From contig FN649732.1 in assembly GCA_000310025.1 (NCBI GenBank), positions 1,407,511 to 1,471,510 of the forward strand: 64,000 nucleotides of DNA, in the 5' to 3' direction. Position numbers and translations under genes: made by a program. The notes under the pieces were generated by a model. That model was not told the DNA's origin, ran no database searches, and saw nothing but the letters and a program-made list of their open reading frames with translations. This stretch comes from Ectocarpus siliculosus (Eukaryota > Sar > Phaeophyceae > Ectocarpales > Ectocarpaceae). Shown piece after piece: positions 1 to 13,900 of the stretch (positions are counted from its first letter, which is position 1; every line of letters starts with the position of its first letter).

Positions 1-1810
1 GGACGTCACTTTTTTTTTTTGGCCTGTGACCACAGAAGGCGCCTGATTCGGCCGGACTGGGAAGGAGGTTAGAAAGATGGCGCGAAGACAACAACAACAA
101 CGCCCCACCGTTTCCTCGTGGGGTGCTTGCCTTGGTTTGTACACGAAAAGGTTTCATTCCCCCTTCCCTTTCCCTCTTCGACAGCGAACGAACTCGACGC
201 GCGAATACTCGCGATATAATGATCGTTTCTGCCTTCCAAGAGAGATTTGAACTCCAGACTGCAACTAACCTCGTACACCTGGTGTTCAAAATCATTTCTG
301 CCTTCCAAGCGAGATTTGTGCGAGGTTAGCCCCCTGACCACCGGGGTGGGCGGCTACATACAGGATATAGGTAAGGATCGCTTGCGCATGTTGATGCGTG
401 CGCCCATCTTTATGAAGTGTCAAAAATCCCGATAAATCTGCTCTGGACAACAGGGATCCAAACTCGCGAAGCACTTTGACACAGAGTATATGTTTCGTCC
501 TGTGCCGAACCGGACACGCTGCTCTCGGTTTCTCTCTCCTGTGGCCTGTGGGGTCTCTTGCCCTAATTTGACTTCTCAACCGACTTTCACGGCAGCATGT
601 GCTTCAACCGCCTGCTACCGGGCAAAAACACACCAAACATTTCCCGCCGAGGACCAAATAGAGCGACTGAAACACATGAGCTCAGGTCAACCTGAGTCCC
701 CGGAGTTTTACAGGGTGCATTTCCACCCTCATGTCTGGGCGAGGATACTTGAAGGGCGTCTTTGGGTGTACGGAGACTCAAGAGGGACATTGCTTCAAAG
801 ACCGTCGAATAGGCAGCCCACAAAGGATACTCACTTGAAGGAAATACCCGCAATACCCGCAATACCGCATTTTGCCACCTGACTACAATATTCAATCCAA
901 GGCGCCCCCCCTGAAAGTGTTTCAGCAACCCCAAGATACCCGTAGCCCACCCAACGGAAATCTACCCGCCGAGATCTACCTACCAACACATATATAGAAA
1001 GCTCAATCATCGCCTCACCTCTCCAATAGGTACTCTCCACCAAAATTCAAGGCGCATGTCGGTGCGCAGCTTACACGGATTGCTGGTGACCGACGCCCCC
1101 CCAGCCCGGCCATATCACAGCCGACCTTTCGCACGGTATTGAGTTCTAGCCTACCTAACAGGAAACACTGCTTCGGTCACACATCAACGACGAAATCAAA
1201 GGTAACACACCAACTTAACGTCCCGCATTTGCGGTTTCCCTACCATAGCTGCTTCTGTGCACGATGGGGGTGACAAGGACAATTCCTCTACTCAACAACT
1301 TCATGTCCCACACGGGAGCTGGGTCCTTGCAGCATTGCCTTCGAAACCTAACACGATTATATACTACAACATTTAGGCTGGTCCTAAATCTCCAGCTGCC
1401 AAAAACTTGCGCCGAGCATCCGTTGTCCTGCAAGATTCCCTTCCCTTGCACAAGACGAAGCGTCAGGACAATACAGAGTAGCAACATCCCGCTTCTGCTC
1501 GTCGACGCAATCCCAACAAGAGGACGCCAGTGCGTCGGAACACCCCCCCCCCCGTCCCAAGAGGCCATAAAAAACGCGTTTCAAGAACACCTATCCCATG
1601 CACGGACCACCTTTGTTACCATGTCCAGGGGAAAAACACAACACAATGCCTAAAGAAGTGCTACCTGCGCGTGCATGTAGATGCCGCCTTGTGTGCGTGA
1701 TCCCGGTCACCGTGATGACCCCGCGGACGCCCAACAATCGTCCCCGCGACAAAACAAGATCCCAAGAACATCGAACCAACGTCGTGCGGCTTCCGCCGGA
1801 ACGACAAGCT
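1..1810. other. Downstream flank of the PEPC gene, no gene recognised
   Basis: I see no coding signature here. It should contain the 3' untranslated region of the minus-strand PEPC gene, whose stop codon lies at 1811-1813. Reading frames of up to about 130 codons occur on both strands, but they have no recognisable motif, no matching splice sites and mutually incompatible frames. A short direct repeat (226-318) is the only structure noticed. Confidence 0.5.
226..318. repeat. Short direct repeat, two copies
   Basis: A run of about 25 bases built around tttctgccttccaag is present twice, near 226-250 and 294-318, with one mismatch in the core (aga versus cga after the shared part). It lies outside any gene model. 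No target-site duplication or inverted ends were seen, so this is just a local duplication. Confidence 0.6.
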
Positions 1811-1933
1811 TTATCCGGTGTTGCGCATCCCGCCGGCGATCCCGGTAACCGTAAGGATAAGAGCGTCGTGCAGATGTTGCTCCTCCGCGGGAGAGCCGAA
1901 CTTGCCGTTTCGCAGCCGGTGAAGGATGTGCGC
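1811..1933 (-). CDS. ppc: PEPC terminal exon, RNTG end
   Basis: It encodes [11 protein letters not shown] and continues to [16 protein letters not shown] followed by TAA at 1813-1811. The RNTG end is typical of bacterial and bacterial-type plant PEPC, while plant-type enzymes end QNTG. The terminal four residues lie at the active site, so the coding sequence is complete at this end. Confidence 0.93.
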   Translation of the reverse strand, partial: AHILHRLRNGKFGSPAEEQHLHDALILTVTGIAGGMRNTG

Positions 1934-4900
1934 CTGTGTTGTCGAGGGGCAAAGAAAGTGGGCGAAGACGAATTATTGCCTGAAAACTTTCCAAATAATG
2001 AGCACAATTTTCTCGGAACCGGTCCTCTCCCGATTCAAGAGGGCAAAAGAGAGGGACTTCTGATGCCCTGCCCTAAACCGGGACCAGTGTTTTAATCCGG
2101 GCGGGCGATTGTATACCATCAAGTAGCGCGGAATGTATGGCGAAAACTACGCAAGCTTTGACTAAACCATGTTAGTACTTCCACATCTCTGCAATATATG
2201 CAACCTGCTCTGTGATACGAAAGCCTGTACCATCACGACCCTAAACCATATACAACTATGCATCGATACCACAAGACATAAGTACGAGACGGGGGGTTGA
2301 GGGAGTGGCAACTACGTAAACAAACCCCGCTCCGTGCGCCCTCGTGTGCTCTATCTGGTCCATGGGGGTAAATCCCCATTAAGCACGGCATCTCCCACTT
2401 TCTAAAAAACAACAACCACAAGCCTTCTTCCGTTCACCTGCATCACGTTCACAGGGTCCAGGTAAGGGTTTCGGAGAGCCAGCTGCCAGCGCAGCAGCTT
2501 GTTGAATGCGATCAGCTCCGGGTTCTCGGACACCTTGAGGATCTCACCGGCCGTCTCTCCCAGTCGCCTGACACGCACGAAGGGTTCCAACGGGCAACAC
2601 AAAGCCGTGGGGCGGGGGGGGGGGAGCAGAAATAAGTGCTTCATGTCGTCGGTTGCCGCGTGCCAAATCATCGTCGTCCGGGCCAAAGCACCAACGACCA
2701 TCAGGTTTATTTCCTGAAAACGCCGATTCTTCAGTATCTCGGAAAATCAACCCAACACCGTCTATGCTTCGTGGTTGTGGGGCCTATTTTCCCCAAAATA
2801 CCAGCACTTGGAACGCTTGGAAGGAGCACGACATCCGCCGTTGAGTGTAGGGTGCCTGCCTGGGACTACCTATTCAACGGGACGAGACCCGCTGGATGGC
2901 TCCTGGGTGGCCCCTCTCCGAACGGCATGTGGTGGACTTTATTTCCGTCGTTTTTGCCCGTGCTTAAAAGTGAAAATATATCGAAGGGATTCACACTTGT
3001 TCTGCAGCCACAGCAGCGTAGGCAAACGACGACCACAACGACCACAACACTGCTCACAACCACTTCTACCGTCATCACTATCGCCCGGGCCACCACCACC
3101 ACCACCACCACCCAACTAACGCCCCACTGCCACTACACTGCCACTACACTGCCACTACACTGCCAGAAAAACAAAAAAGGTGACGCCATCTTCGCCTTCT
3201 GCATCTCACCTCCTCAGCTCCGTTCCGAGCTCCTTGGCCTCTCCATCCACAACCAGCTCGCTATCGTAGTGCTCTGCGGGACCGGAATGCGTACAAAACA
3301 ACAACAACGCGATCCACATTCAAACACCACCACCGAAAACATGTACTACAATCTCCTCGCGGCGTGTATGCATGGTACCCGTCAGGTACCCGTCTACCTG
3401 CATTCTCCCGCCAACGGGCCAACAGCAGACACAACCTCACGTAACGAGGGGCTTAAATGGCGACATGGTTCGGGCGCCTCGCTCAGAAACCAAAAATATG
3501 AAAACAATCTCAAGTGGACACCCATTCCCGGGGCCTTAGCCCACCCGAGACCGAAACACAATCGTGTCTTGGCCGGACGAGGTGGGTGGGCAGGGGGAAG
3601 GAAGGAGCCGCGCTTGAGGAGGAACGCGCGAGGCTCCAACACGCACCCCAATACAGGATCAATACATTGCGCAGAAAACAGCTTAACACAAGCATAACAA
3701 AAGCTACACAAAACAAGTAATGCCACCCGTGCCAGCACCTACCTGCACCTAAAAGCCAACATATATATATATAAAAAAAGAGACATGAAATCAATATTGT
3801 ACCAATTGCAAAATGTCGATTCTAGTACAACTTACCGGCGATGCGGGCATCGGACTTGGCGATGATCATCTCGAAAAGGTCTTCAAGAACGGCGGGGCGA
3901 TAATAAACCGGATCATCGGAAGAGCAACACACACGAACGACACAGAGAGAAACAAACGCGCACAACGGGCGAGTGAGAGGCCGCAATGTTGGACGAAAAT
4001 ACCAGGCGAGATAGAGATATCACGAGGGAAGGGTGGCGGTGGCGACGGCGTCACATGTCGGAAAACAGAGCAGACGAGAACATGTATCGTCGACAACAAC
4101 CACGGGGAAACCGACGTTGTGGTTCGGGGTGAAAACGGACGAGGCAAAACGCTCCTTTGAATTGGTATCCCGGCCATGCATGGGACTGCGCGCAAAGCCC
4201 CCCAAATGGTTCCATCACTTCGGCGGATACGGTGGTGGCGATACTGGCAGCTCATGTATGTCGCATGGCCTTCCTTCCCAGCGAAAGCGATCCACCAACA
4301 ATAGGAATAACAGCGGCGAAGGAAAAAAAAGCCCCACGCGCGACAAACAGAGGCAACGGCGACGATTGCACCACCAACAAAGGCAGAAAAACGAAAGTTT
4401 ACACAATACCAAGACAGGCCTGACTGCTGTACTACAGCAGCAGCAGCAGCTAGCAGCAGCAGCAGCAGCAGCGTACCGATGTTGGTCTTGAAGAAGGGCC
4501 AGGTCGCGTACATGGTGCTCAAGTTCTCGACGCCCTCCTTTGTTGAAGCCACTGCTGCGAGAGCATCGCCCACGCCCAGCCACGCCGGCAGGTTCAACCT
4601 CGTCTGCGCGAGCACATCGACAACAAGACAAGGAGTGGGACAGCACCTCAGACAAGTAGGGGACTAAAAGCGTCGGATGGGAGTACAAAAGGATTCCCAT
4701 GAGACGGATGGGAAAAATGAGCTTGTAGAAGAGGCGCGAACAGATCGTTTCCTGGTTTGCCTTTGTAAAGGGATGGGGGGACAACGCAGGAGGCATGTGG
4801 CATGTTTGGCATGTGGTGCGTTCTGCTTCCGTCAGCATTTTCAGGAGTTGTCAGCAAACCCTCACCGCCTTAAGAAAAAGTAGCTCAAGCTGGTATTCAA

Positions 4901-7900
4901 AGACACCACTTACAATGAAATCAAGGGCTGCAAAAGAACGACCTCCGTTGAAAACAACGAAGAGTCTTGGAAATAACCGAACTTGGAAAAATTCCGCAAT
5001 GGCTTGCTGTTCAAAAAGCACACCAGCTCTTCTCGCGGATGGATCGTTCAAAGTCCAATCCTACCTGAGTCCACGAGAACACCCAAGGGATAGCCCGCAG
5101 ACTCTCCACTCCGCCAGTAGGCCTCCTCTTGGCAGGCCGCGATCCGATGTTGAGGCCGCCCAGCTCCAGCTCTGGGGTGGCCGTCCTGAAGTAGGGCACG
5201 AACCGAGGGTCTTTCCTTACGATGTCGCGGTACGCCTGGCGCCGAGCGTGCGGACGTTTTGTACATATCAGACGTCAGAAAAGCGAGATGGAAGCGCATG
5301 GATGAGAGCAACGTGGCGAGAGAGGGGCGGTCCTGGTATTTTGGTGAAAGGTCCCGGTTTCGTGGCGAAAAAGGTTGTGTTGCCTATGTCGATCGTGTTT
5401 GTTTCCCGGTCCGCGTAGCCCCCCCCCCATCCAGAAGTTTTGAGGAGTGCCCCCAACACACGGAAAATACGGCGGGGAGCAGCCAGGACACGGCGATTCC
5501 ACACGTGCCTACCGCTAGCCGCCGCAATCTAATGCCAGCGGTAACTCGAACTAACGGTAACGCTAATCTAGCGTTAACGCTGAACCTGCTACTAGGAATG
5601 CCAACCCGCAGGCTAGCAGGCAACAACGCCACACGGCGTTGGTCGCCTGCTCAATGGGATGGCGGCAACAACGACGGCGTCGACTCCCTAAAAGCTGGCA
5701 CACGCACCGCGCAGGATGCCTCCGAAAGAGTGTCCATCGTGGCCCGGAACTGTTCCGTGGGGACGGCCGGGGGCTCGAACCTGCAAACGCCAACGTGGTC
5801 GACATTTGTGCAAGGTGGGAAAAAGATCGAAATCAGTCAGCGAAAGCTCCTTGCATGTGACGAAAGCCCGCCCGTTTCGTGTCTTGTTCCTCGGGAATAT
5901 TCACCCGAGTTCGTCTTTTTCACTCAGCAGTCAGAAAATACCGGGGAGTGAATATATGTCTCCTCTTGAGCGCAATGGGTACACAGAGTGCGACGCACAC
6001 GCCCGTATGAAGAAAACGAATGCTCAAGCTCTCTCGCAGCAAGAAACGAAGACGCCCTCAAGCGAACAACCCCGGCAGTCACGCACGAACGGCATGTTCC
6101 AAATCATAACCCCAGGCTGATATTATATAGCGAGAACATGACTCCAAACAAAAAACAAAACTGTGAACAATCCTACCCCAGCGTAATCCCAGGCATCAGC
6201 AACACATGATTCGAAACAAAAAAAAGGGGGCTGTCGGCTATACTATCCCAGGCATCACCAACACATGCCCCGAAAAAAAAAAAAAAGGTGAACAATGCTA
6301 TGCATGCATACCACTTCCTCACGTGTAGTGCAGGATCCCCGAGGTGTAGATGTCGAGGGTGTTTACGGCGATACCAGGGTGCCCGAAGTTCTGTGTGATC
6401 ATCTCACCCTGCTCCGTCACGCGGAAGTGCCCGTTCAAGGTGCCCCTCGGCTGCGCCATGATCGCCTGGTGCGAAAACACGTGTGGGTTCGAGGACATTT
6501 CCATAAGATGGATCGCGATAAATCAGGGCAAGGCAGGGAGGGGCCCAACAAAGCTCACATGCAACGAGGCGCGTTCTTCTTGCGAACATTAACCGCGTTC
6601 GCTAAGAGAACAAGGCGGATATGGAAAGCGGGGCGTGAACTACCGGTTGCACACGGACAGCAAAAATGGATGCAAATGGCAACAGCAAACAACACGAGCT
6701 GCACCTGGTAGAGCGCGGGGTTACCGCCCCTGCTGACAGTCCCGCCCTTGCCGTGGAAGAAGGTGAGCTTCACGCCCGCCTCTTCCGCAACCGCCGCCAG
6801 TCGCTCCTGGGAGAAGAAATTCAACGGCGGGGAGGATTGTAATTTGTCGATATAGAGTTTCCGGAGTGTGCTCTTCCTAAGAACCATTCTTAGAACTGTT
6901 CTCAACTCGACCGGAACAGCAAACCCAACGTTTTGCACAAACGGCAGACTTGCCCCGTTCAAGAATGTTTAGTGTTCACACTACTGTTCCCGTTGAATTT
7001 CGTACGCAGACGCGAGACATACCCAGCCTCCATACCTGAGCGTTGAACTGCGCCCAAGCGGCAGCCATCTTGCCGGCGTCCTTAGCCGAGTCGGAGTATC
7101 CGATCATCACCTCCTGCTTACCGTCGATGTGGCCACGGTACCAGGGGAGAGAGAGCAGAGTCCTGCGGTGCAGACAACACAAACCGCGATAAATCGCCGT
7201 GTAGATTGTGTCACAACTTCATAGGGGAGGTATCGATTGTGCTCTACTGGCCATGCTCGGTACGTGCGTGACATTGGCTCGCGGCCAACGGATCATCGAC
7301 GGTGCAACGGCGACATGTGAGGGAAAGAACAGCGCGACCTTACACTTGGCGAGAAGCAGCGGGCAGCTTAGCAACAAAGCCCTTACGCTACTCTCGCGTG
7401 GGCGGTGAGTCATCAATACGTAGATGAACACGCGACGCCAAGAAGAAACGGGTAAGTAAATAAAATTGTACTACGTTCTAAATAGCCAACACATCAGATG
7501 GTTGCATTACCTCAAGGTGGCTTCCGACCGCTCGAGGTCGTCGAGCGTCTCGAAAAGCGGCACCACTCGCATGTCCCACGGCATGCCGAATTCCTTCTGC
7601 TCCGGCAACAGCAACAGCATCATCACCAACGACACGATAACGGCGGGCTCGTGGTTGAGCTCAAAGACACTAAACGGGGGACACCCGCGTGAACAGTTTT
7701 GTGGCATTGTGCCACACTGGTCTCCAAGTAGTACCGCAACACTCTGGGGTTTCCAATCGGCAAGAGGCTGACATAAATAGGGCATGCACCCCCCCCCCCC
7801 GCAACACTGACGTCACACCGACCCATTTTGAGGTCTTAATAGTCCTGTGACCTGTCAGCGCAAGCTCGCAACAAAAGGAACGCTACAAAATATTCTACAC

Positions 7901-10900
7901 AATATTCCCGGGTGACTTCTTCGGCATACAAGGGTGTGACTTCTTCGGCAGGCAAGGGTGTGCCGGCGACAGTGACCGACCCTGGTGGATGATCTCTAGC
8001 TTCTCCGCCCTACCGTATCGCGCCGCCCGTTCGGACGCACACGGCTGAAGACCACACCAAACAAATAGGTCCCTCTTGTCTTTCATCACACTACACACAA
8101 AAAACGTATCACAGCCGTCTTCAAAGCAGAAGATTACACACATCAATAGAATCCTTCCCTCTTGTACTTCGTCACAATAAACAACGGAAACAAGAAGAGG
8201 TCCACAACTGCTGTACATGTACGTAGACAAGCGAGGTTCGTCTCTGTTTCTTACCTGCATGAGCTTCACCGCGAGAACGTCGGAAGGGGAAGAGGCCATG
8301 GAGATGACTTGTGCGCCGAGGGCCTCTTCGCCGAGAGTGGCGGCGACCTCGAACGTGCCAAGGGTGTCCTGGTTGGTTCGAAACCATCAGATCAAAAGGC
8401 AAACACCGGAAAGATATCTAAAAAAACATGCAGGAATAGGGCTCCGCGTCATTCACCGTGTAACGTATTGTGCTGGCGGGAAATAATGCCGCATAATCAC
8501 AGCAACTCACCCAAAAACAAATGGGAAAAAAAAAACGTGACAACACCCTGTGAAGGCCCTCGCTTGCAGTTAACCCTAACGCTTAAGAGGAAGGACCGTT
8601 TTCTCCAACCTTGCGCTTCTCAAAACTTTCAGGATGTTCACCACAAGGCTAACAGCAGCTACTGTTGAGAAACATGGCGTTGCGTCTCCCACCGGGACGC
8701 ACACCTTCTCACGTTCCTGCGAGGGTCGTTTGTATTCCTACTGTATTCCTACTGATGCGGAGGAAAAATCTTGTGGGTCGGTGAAGAGGAACACACGGAC
8801 CATCAAAATTGAGCACTTGTATCCCTGCGCGTACTCTCGATAATGTCGTGATCATAGGTGCTCTCAGCAGATGGATCATCAAAATTGAGCACTTGTATCC
8901 CTACGCATACTCTCAAGAATGTCGTGATCAGAGGTGATCACTCCAGTAGTTTGCGGAGCGAAACAAGTGTCCTATTTATCTTAGAAATTTCAAGACATGC
9001 GATGAGATCCGTGGCTCCATGATCTGTTCCACATTTTTGAATCCATCCGTCTAATCGTATTCTACGTACTGCACAACGGGTGGCAACAACAGCAACGGCG
9101 ACAATGACATAAGACGGTTTCGTTTCCCACCTGCACGATCTCGTCGAAGCCAAGCTCGGACAGGGGAGTGTTCCTGGGCAGCAGAGGCCTCTTTCCCTGA
9201 AAGTGGCACACAAGTTGGAGCAGAAGCGGCAAAGAGGAGAATTTGCATATGCTGTGGTTTGTTGTCACCACGACACGTGGGTAGTTTCACCGTAGTTCGA
9301 AGGGGGGGGTCTAAAACGGTGCTTGCTTCTTTCGATCTTTCTTGGGCTCCGTTACGTTGTTGAGAGCCTCGATAACCCACAAACAGTGTGCTTGTTATTA
9401 ATGACTGTTTCAGAAAAAATATAGCGGCGTTACTGGAACGGGGAGGGGGGGCCACGCGATCACCACCAGCCCCTAGAGCAAGGGGTCGTGCACGAAAACC
9501 AGTAGTCTACGCAGTAAAATTGATTAAGCAAACAGACGGGATAAAGTATTCAATCCGTGCTTTGGGGTAAGAGTTAGGGATAGGGATAGAGTCTGCGTGC
9601 CCCCTCTCTAATCTTTTTCATGTACAGTACAGTAGACACTCTTAAAATCCCGCGTGGGCGGTCCAAACACCAACCACCAATCACGAACACCTCACAAACC
9701 GGAGACTAGAGCAACCACCACAGCAAAAGAACCACGATAACGTGACCCAACGTTTTACACCGTACGCATGCTTCTTACGTACCTGCAGCTCGGTGAGGAG
9801 CCACGACTGTCGCGTGGTCTCGTCCCACTGGGCGTACGAGCCCACTCCGAGGTACCGCGTGATGGCGTCCATGGCCTCCGTGTGACGGGTGGATTCCTGC
9901 CAACGAAAAAGCACGTGCCGATTGAACTTCCGCTCAGACATGCAGCAGCCAAAGGTAAAAATCGTGCTCTAGACAGTGTGTGTTGTGTGGTATGTCATCG
10001 AGTCATACCATGCGGCAGGAATTGATGGCGTAGCGTGATATTACAACGGCTGCGTGGCACCGTCACCGGTATGACATGTTGCGACGTGGATGGGGCTTGG
10101 TAACCCCGAAACACAGCGATCTATGACAACGCGCAAGAACGCACAACTAACGGAATAAGTCAGTCACCTGGCGGAGGTCGAGGGGCGCGAGGCAGATGCC
10201 GAAGCACCCAACGCGGCGGATTGAGTCCACGAGGGGGCCCGTGGCCAAGGCCCTCTGGCCCGTCGAGACCAGGGACTTGTACATCATCATCAGGGGCTCC
10301 AAGAGCTGTTGCGGTGGCAGGACACGGCACGGCATGGCACGGCATGGCATGGCAGGCAAAAGGCAAGGCACGAGGAGACATGCAGGGTCAGGGGATTCTC
10401 TTCTTCTTGCCTGGACGGACAAGGAAAAGGCCTTGCGAGCTAAGCCAGCCGTTGCTGTATTCATTTGCTACGTGCATGTGGTAGTTGCTATTGGAATCGG
10501 TTCATGGTGGGCGGAGCCGCTTAAGACTAGGTGCACCAAGAAAATACCGAATAAGAGAAATACAGAAATATCGTCATCGCGGAAAAAGAACTCAAGCCCC
10601 CAAATTTTGTGCATGCAAATGCAAGGTTTCCGTGCTAGGGTTCGAAGGTGTAGAGGGCGCCCAAGCAACGGAAGCTTGGGGAGAGAATCCTCAATCTTTG
10701 TGGCCCCAACTCGACAAAGGGTATCCAAACACAGGACAAGGAAAAAAGCCCCGGAAAACACGAAAGAACGGCAGAGAGAACTCAGAACGATGGCGTGAGC
10801 GTGGCGGAGAAACAAGTCTCCAGGCGTCGTCATCAAGGGCAGGCTCCCACATTTGCGCAAGACAAGCAACGGGCGTGACAGCACCTGTAGGGTATAAACG

Positions 10901-13900
10901 TGGACTGGGTCTGTTCTACAACTACATCGCCGCAGTTCGGATCGCAATACTGCTGTTCGTTCGTTCGTTCGTTCGTTCGGACGGGCGGACGGCCTAACCT
11001 GGGTGCGAGAGTTGACGGGCAGGGCTTCCACATCGGGCTCCAGCTCTCCATCGATCATCTCCTACGGTGTAGAAAAAAAATTAACAGAGAGCAGCGGCGG
11101 CAAGATAAGACACGCTGGAGATAGCACGGAGTACATGTTAATCATAAGGCACGAGGGCGTAGCAGACGGGCATGGCATGGCATGAAAGTCACGTGTTACC
11201 TTGCGGTTGACACGCTGGTGGTGCTGGATTCGGCGAATCGACAACAACTAATGACGGGAGCACGGCCCGGTCTCCTACGTTTCCCATCATTTGATTGCTA
11301 TTCTACAACGCCGTAAACATAAATAAACTAGAACAAAGAAGACCATAGCACAGGCGGTCGGCATGCAAAATTCTCAACTATTTAGAGAGGCTGACTAAGT
11401 CAGGCCGTCGGCATGCAAATTCGTTTCTGGGGTCGATCGAGTCACAGCAGTCATCAGCAACATATCTCTAGTTTTCATCTCTATGGCTTCGGCGTAGGTT
11501 AGGTCGTGCCCGCCACCCCTCAAAGTTCGTGTACGTACTTGTATCGCGCTACTTTTCATCACGGAGAGATCGGAAAAGCCGACAAAAAGAAATGGCAAAA
11601 CAATTCAAGCACGAAGGAAGAGGGCCCCAGGGCTTTACAGGCACTGAACTACAAGGATATACCATCAGGCCAGGAGATGGCAGCGCAGGAATTGATCGTA
11701 GGCGATGGCCCCTCAGGGGAAGAGGGAGTGAACAAGTACGAGCTTCAAAATGGACTCTCACACAGCAGTAGAAGCCGCGAACAAAAGCGTCTTTGCAGTT
11801 TCTACAGACCTGAGGCACACAACTATTAATAGAACCAGGTCGATGTCTACTCGTCTCCAGTGTCGATCGATCGTTCGGTTCGCCGATGCAAAACCACCCA
11901 CCTCTAGCATCTCGATCGTCTCCTCGAGGTCCTTCTCGAGCTGCCTGCAGATGACGCGGTAAGGCTCGCGCGAATCGCCGACCACGTCGCGAAGCTCTTG
12001 CGAGCACCTGACCAACAACGAGCACGGTAGACGCACCAGCAACGCGACAACAACAACAAATCAAGAACACGTAAATAAAAAAATATTCCACAGATTTGCG
12101 CCGGGCTTCTCAACTTAATGTCGCTTGCATGCTTGAAGCTAGAACCAATGTAATGTAAAATAGGGCAATACCCCACCCTCACAGAAGTGGACAATCCATT
12201 CTCAAAGGCGTTGGGTTTCATGTATGGCGTCAAGACGAAAAATGTGATGGAATGTAAAACAAACTCCATGGGTTTCAATCCATCAGAAAGGGGGTCTGCA
12301 GTAACCACTCCCTGAGATCAGATACAGTCGCAACACAAGTGACACAGTACCCATATCTTTGAAGATCTGCGAGGTGAGAACAGCAGCAGGGTACCCGGCA
12401 CCACTTTAAAAGTTTGCGAAGTGAGTAAGCAGCAACCCAGCACCACCGTTGAGGTTTGCGAAGTGAAAAAGCAGCAACCCAGCACCACTTTCAAGGATTG
12501 CGAATCGAGTAAAGTCAGCACCGCTGTAAAGGATAGCCAGGTGAGTTAGCAGCGGGCAGGCAAGCACAGTAGCCCTTCCTCACTTGGTGGCGCTGAGTTC
12601 CATGTTCAAGTCCTTGACGTCCTTCAGGTAGAGGGTGGCGGCCTCACGACGAGCCGTGAAGGAAACCTCGCGGGTTACCGCAGGTGTGACGTTCGGGTTA
12701 CCGTCCCTGCGACACACCAACAACGCGCGGACGAGCCGTCGAGGGAAAAAAATGAGCGTCAGACGTCTTCAACAGGACTTCGGACGATCAAGATGCAACA
12801 ACATGTAGCATACACCTTCACAAAATCCACCTCCATCAACAACAATAACGAGGCTCTCGGGGGGCACACCTGTCTCCGCCCATCCACGAAGCGAACACGA
12901 CGGGGGCCGCCTGGATGGGAAGACTCTTCCCTACGGTCTCCGTGAGGACGCCGTCCAGACGGCGGAGGTACGCGGGCACGGCGTCCCACAGCACCTGTTC
13001 GATCACCGCGATGCCCGCGCGGGCCTCGTCCTGCGGTACCGGCTTGATCCTGCGAACCTGCAAAGGAAAAAAAAATAAATATATATATATGGAAAATATG
13101 TCGAGAGCACCAAGAGTGAAAGGATTTGGACTTGACAAGGGCGGCGGCCAAGACAGGGAGGGTGCACTGAGCATGTTCCTCATCAAAGGAAAGATGCCCC
13201 AGTCTTCAACATCGGGACCCTCCTCTGACCGCAGCGCCGTCACCGGTTACCTTCATCTCGCGGCGAGCTTTCGGGCTCCCAGCTACACCCTGTTTGCCAC
13301 CACCTTGTACCCGGCTTAGGCCTAAACGGCGGCGTGCTCCCCGGCCCGACCGATCGCCGAGAGGGCAGGCTTGCTGCCTGCTCCCTCCCGCCCTTGGCTC
13401 GCGAAACCAAGCAACCCTATTCCTAGTCCCAACCCCTAGCCAGGAGGTTGGTCGTCATACCCTGGGAGCCCCGTGTATGGCCGCAACTCGATGCCTCTGT
13501 GCGGGCCTAGCGGAGCCAGGCCGCGCTTGCACGTGTGGTGCTCCCTCTACTCGATACATACCCCACGTTTGGGCGGGACAAGTTCAGGGTATGCTCTGTA
13601 TTGTTTTGTATCTGTACTATTGTTTTTTCCGCACCTCGTCGGAGGTCCACAACGCCTCAACTGCCCTCTTCAAGCCCTGAGCAGCCTCTTCCGCCTCGAA
13701 CCTGACATTCATGCGGTAGGTTTAGGGTGTAGGGGTGGGTGGGGAAAAGTTGCCACATTCCCAGCGAAAACGATCGAAGTAGCGTCGACTGCTGCATGGG
13801 TTTATCACTCAGCGAAGTGAGCGTCTTGCTTGCACATTGTTTGAACCCGTCCACTGGATCACAACCTTGAAGAAACCCCACTTGGAGAGGGATTACAAAT

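Noticed and set aside
13260-13600. GC-rich intronic segment that might be an inserted element
   Set aside because: No terminal repeats or target-site duplication could be found by eye.
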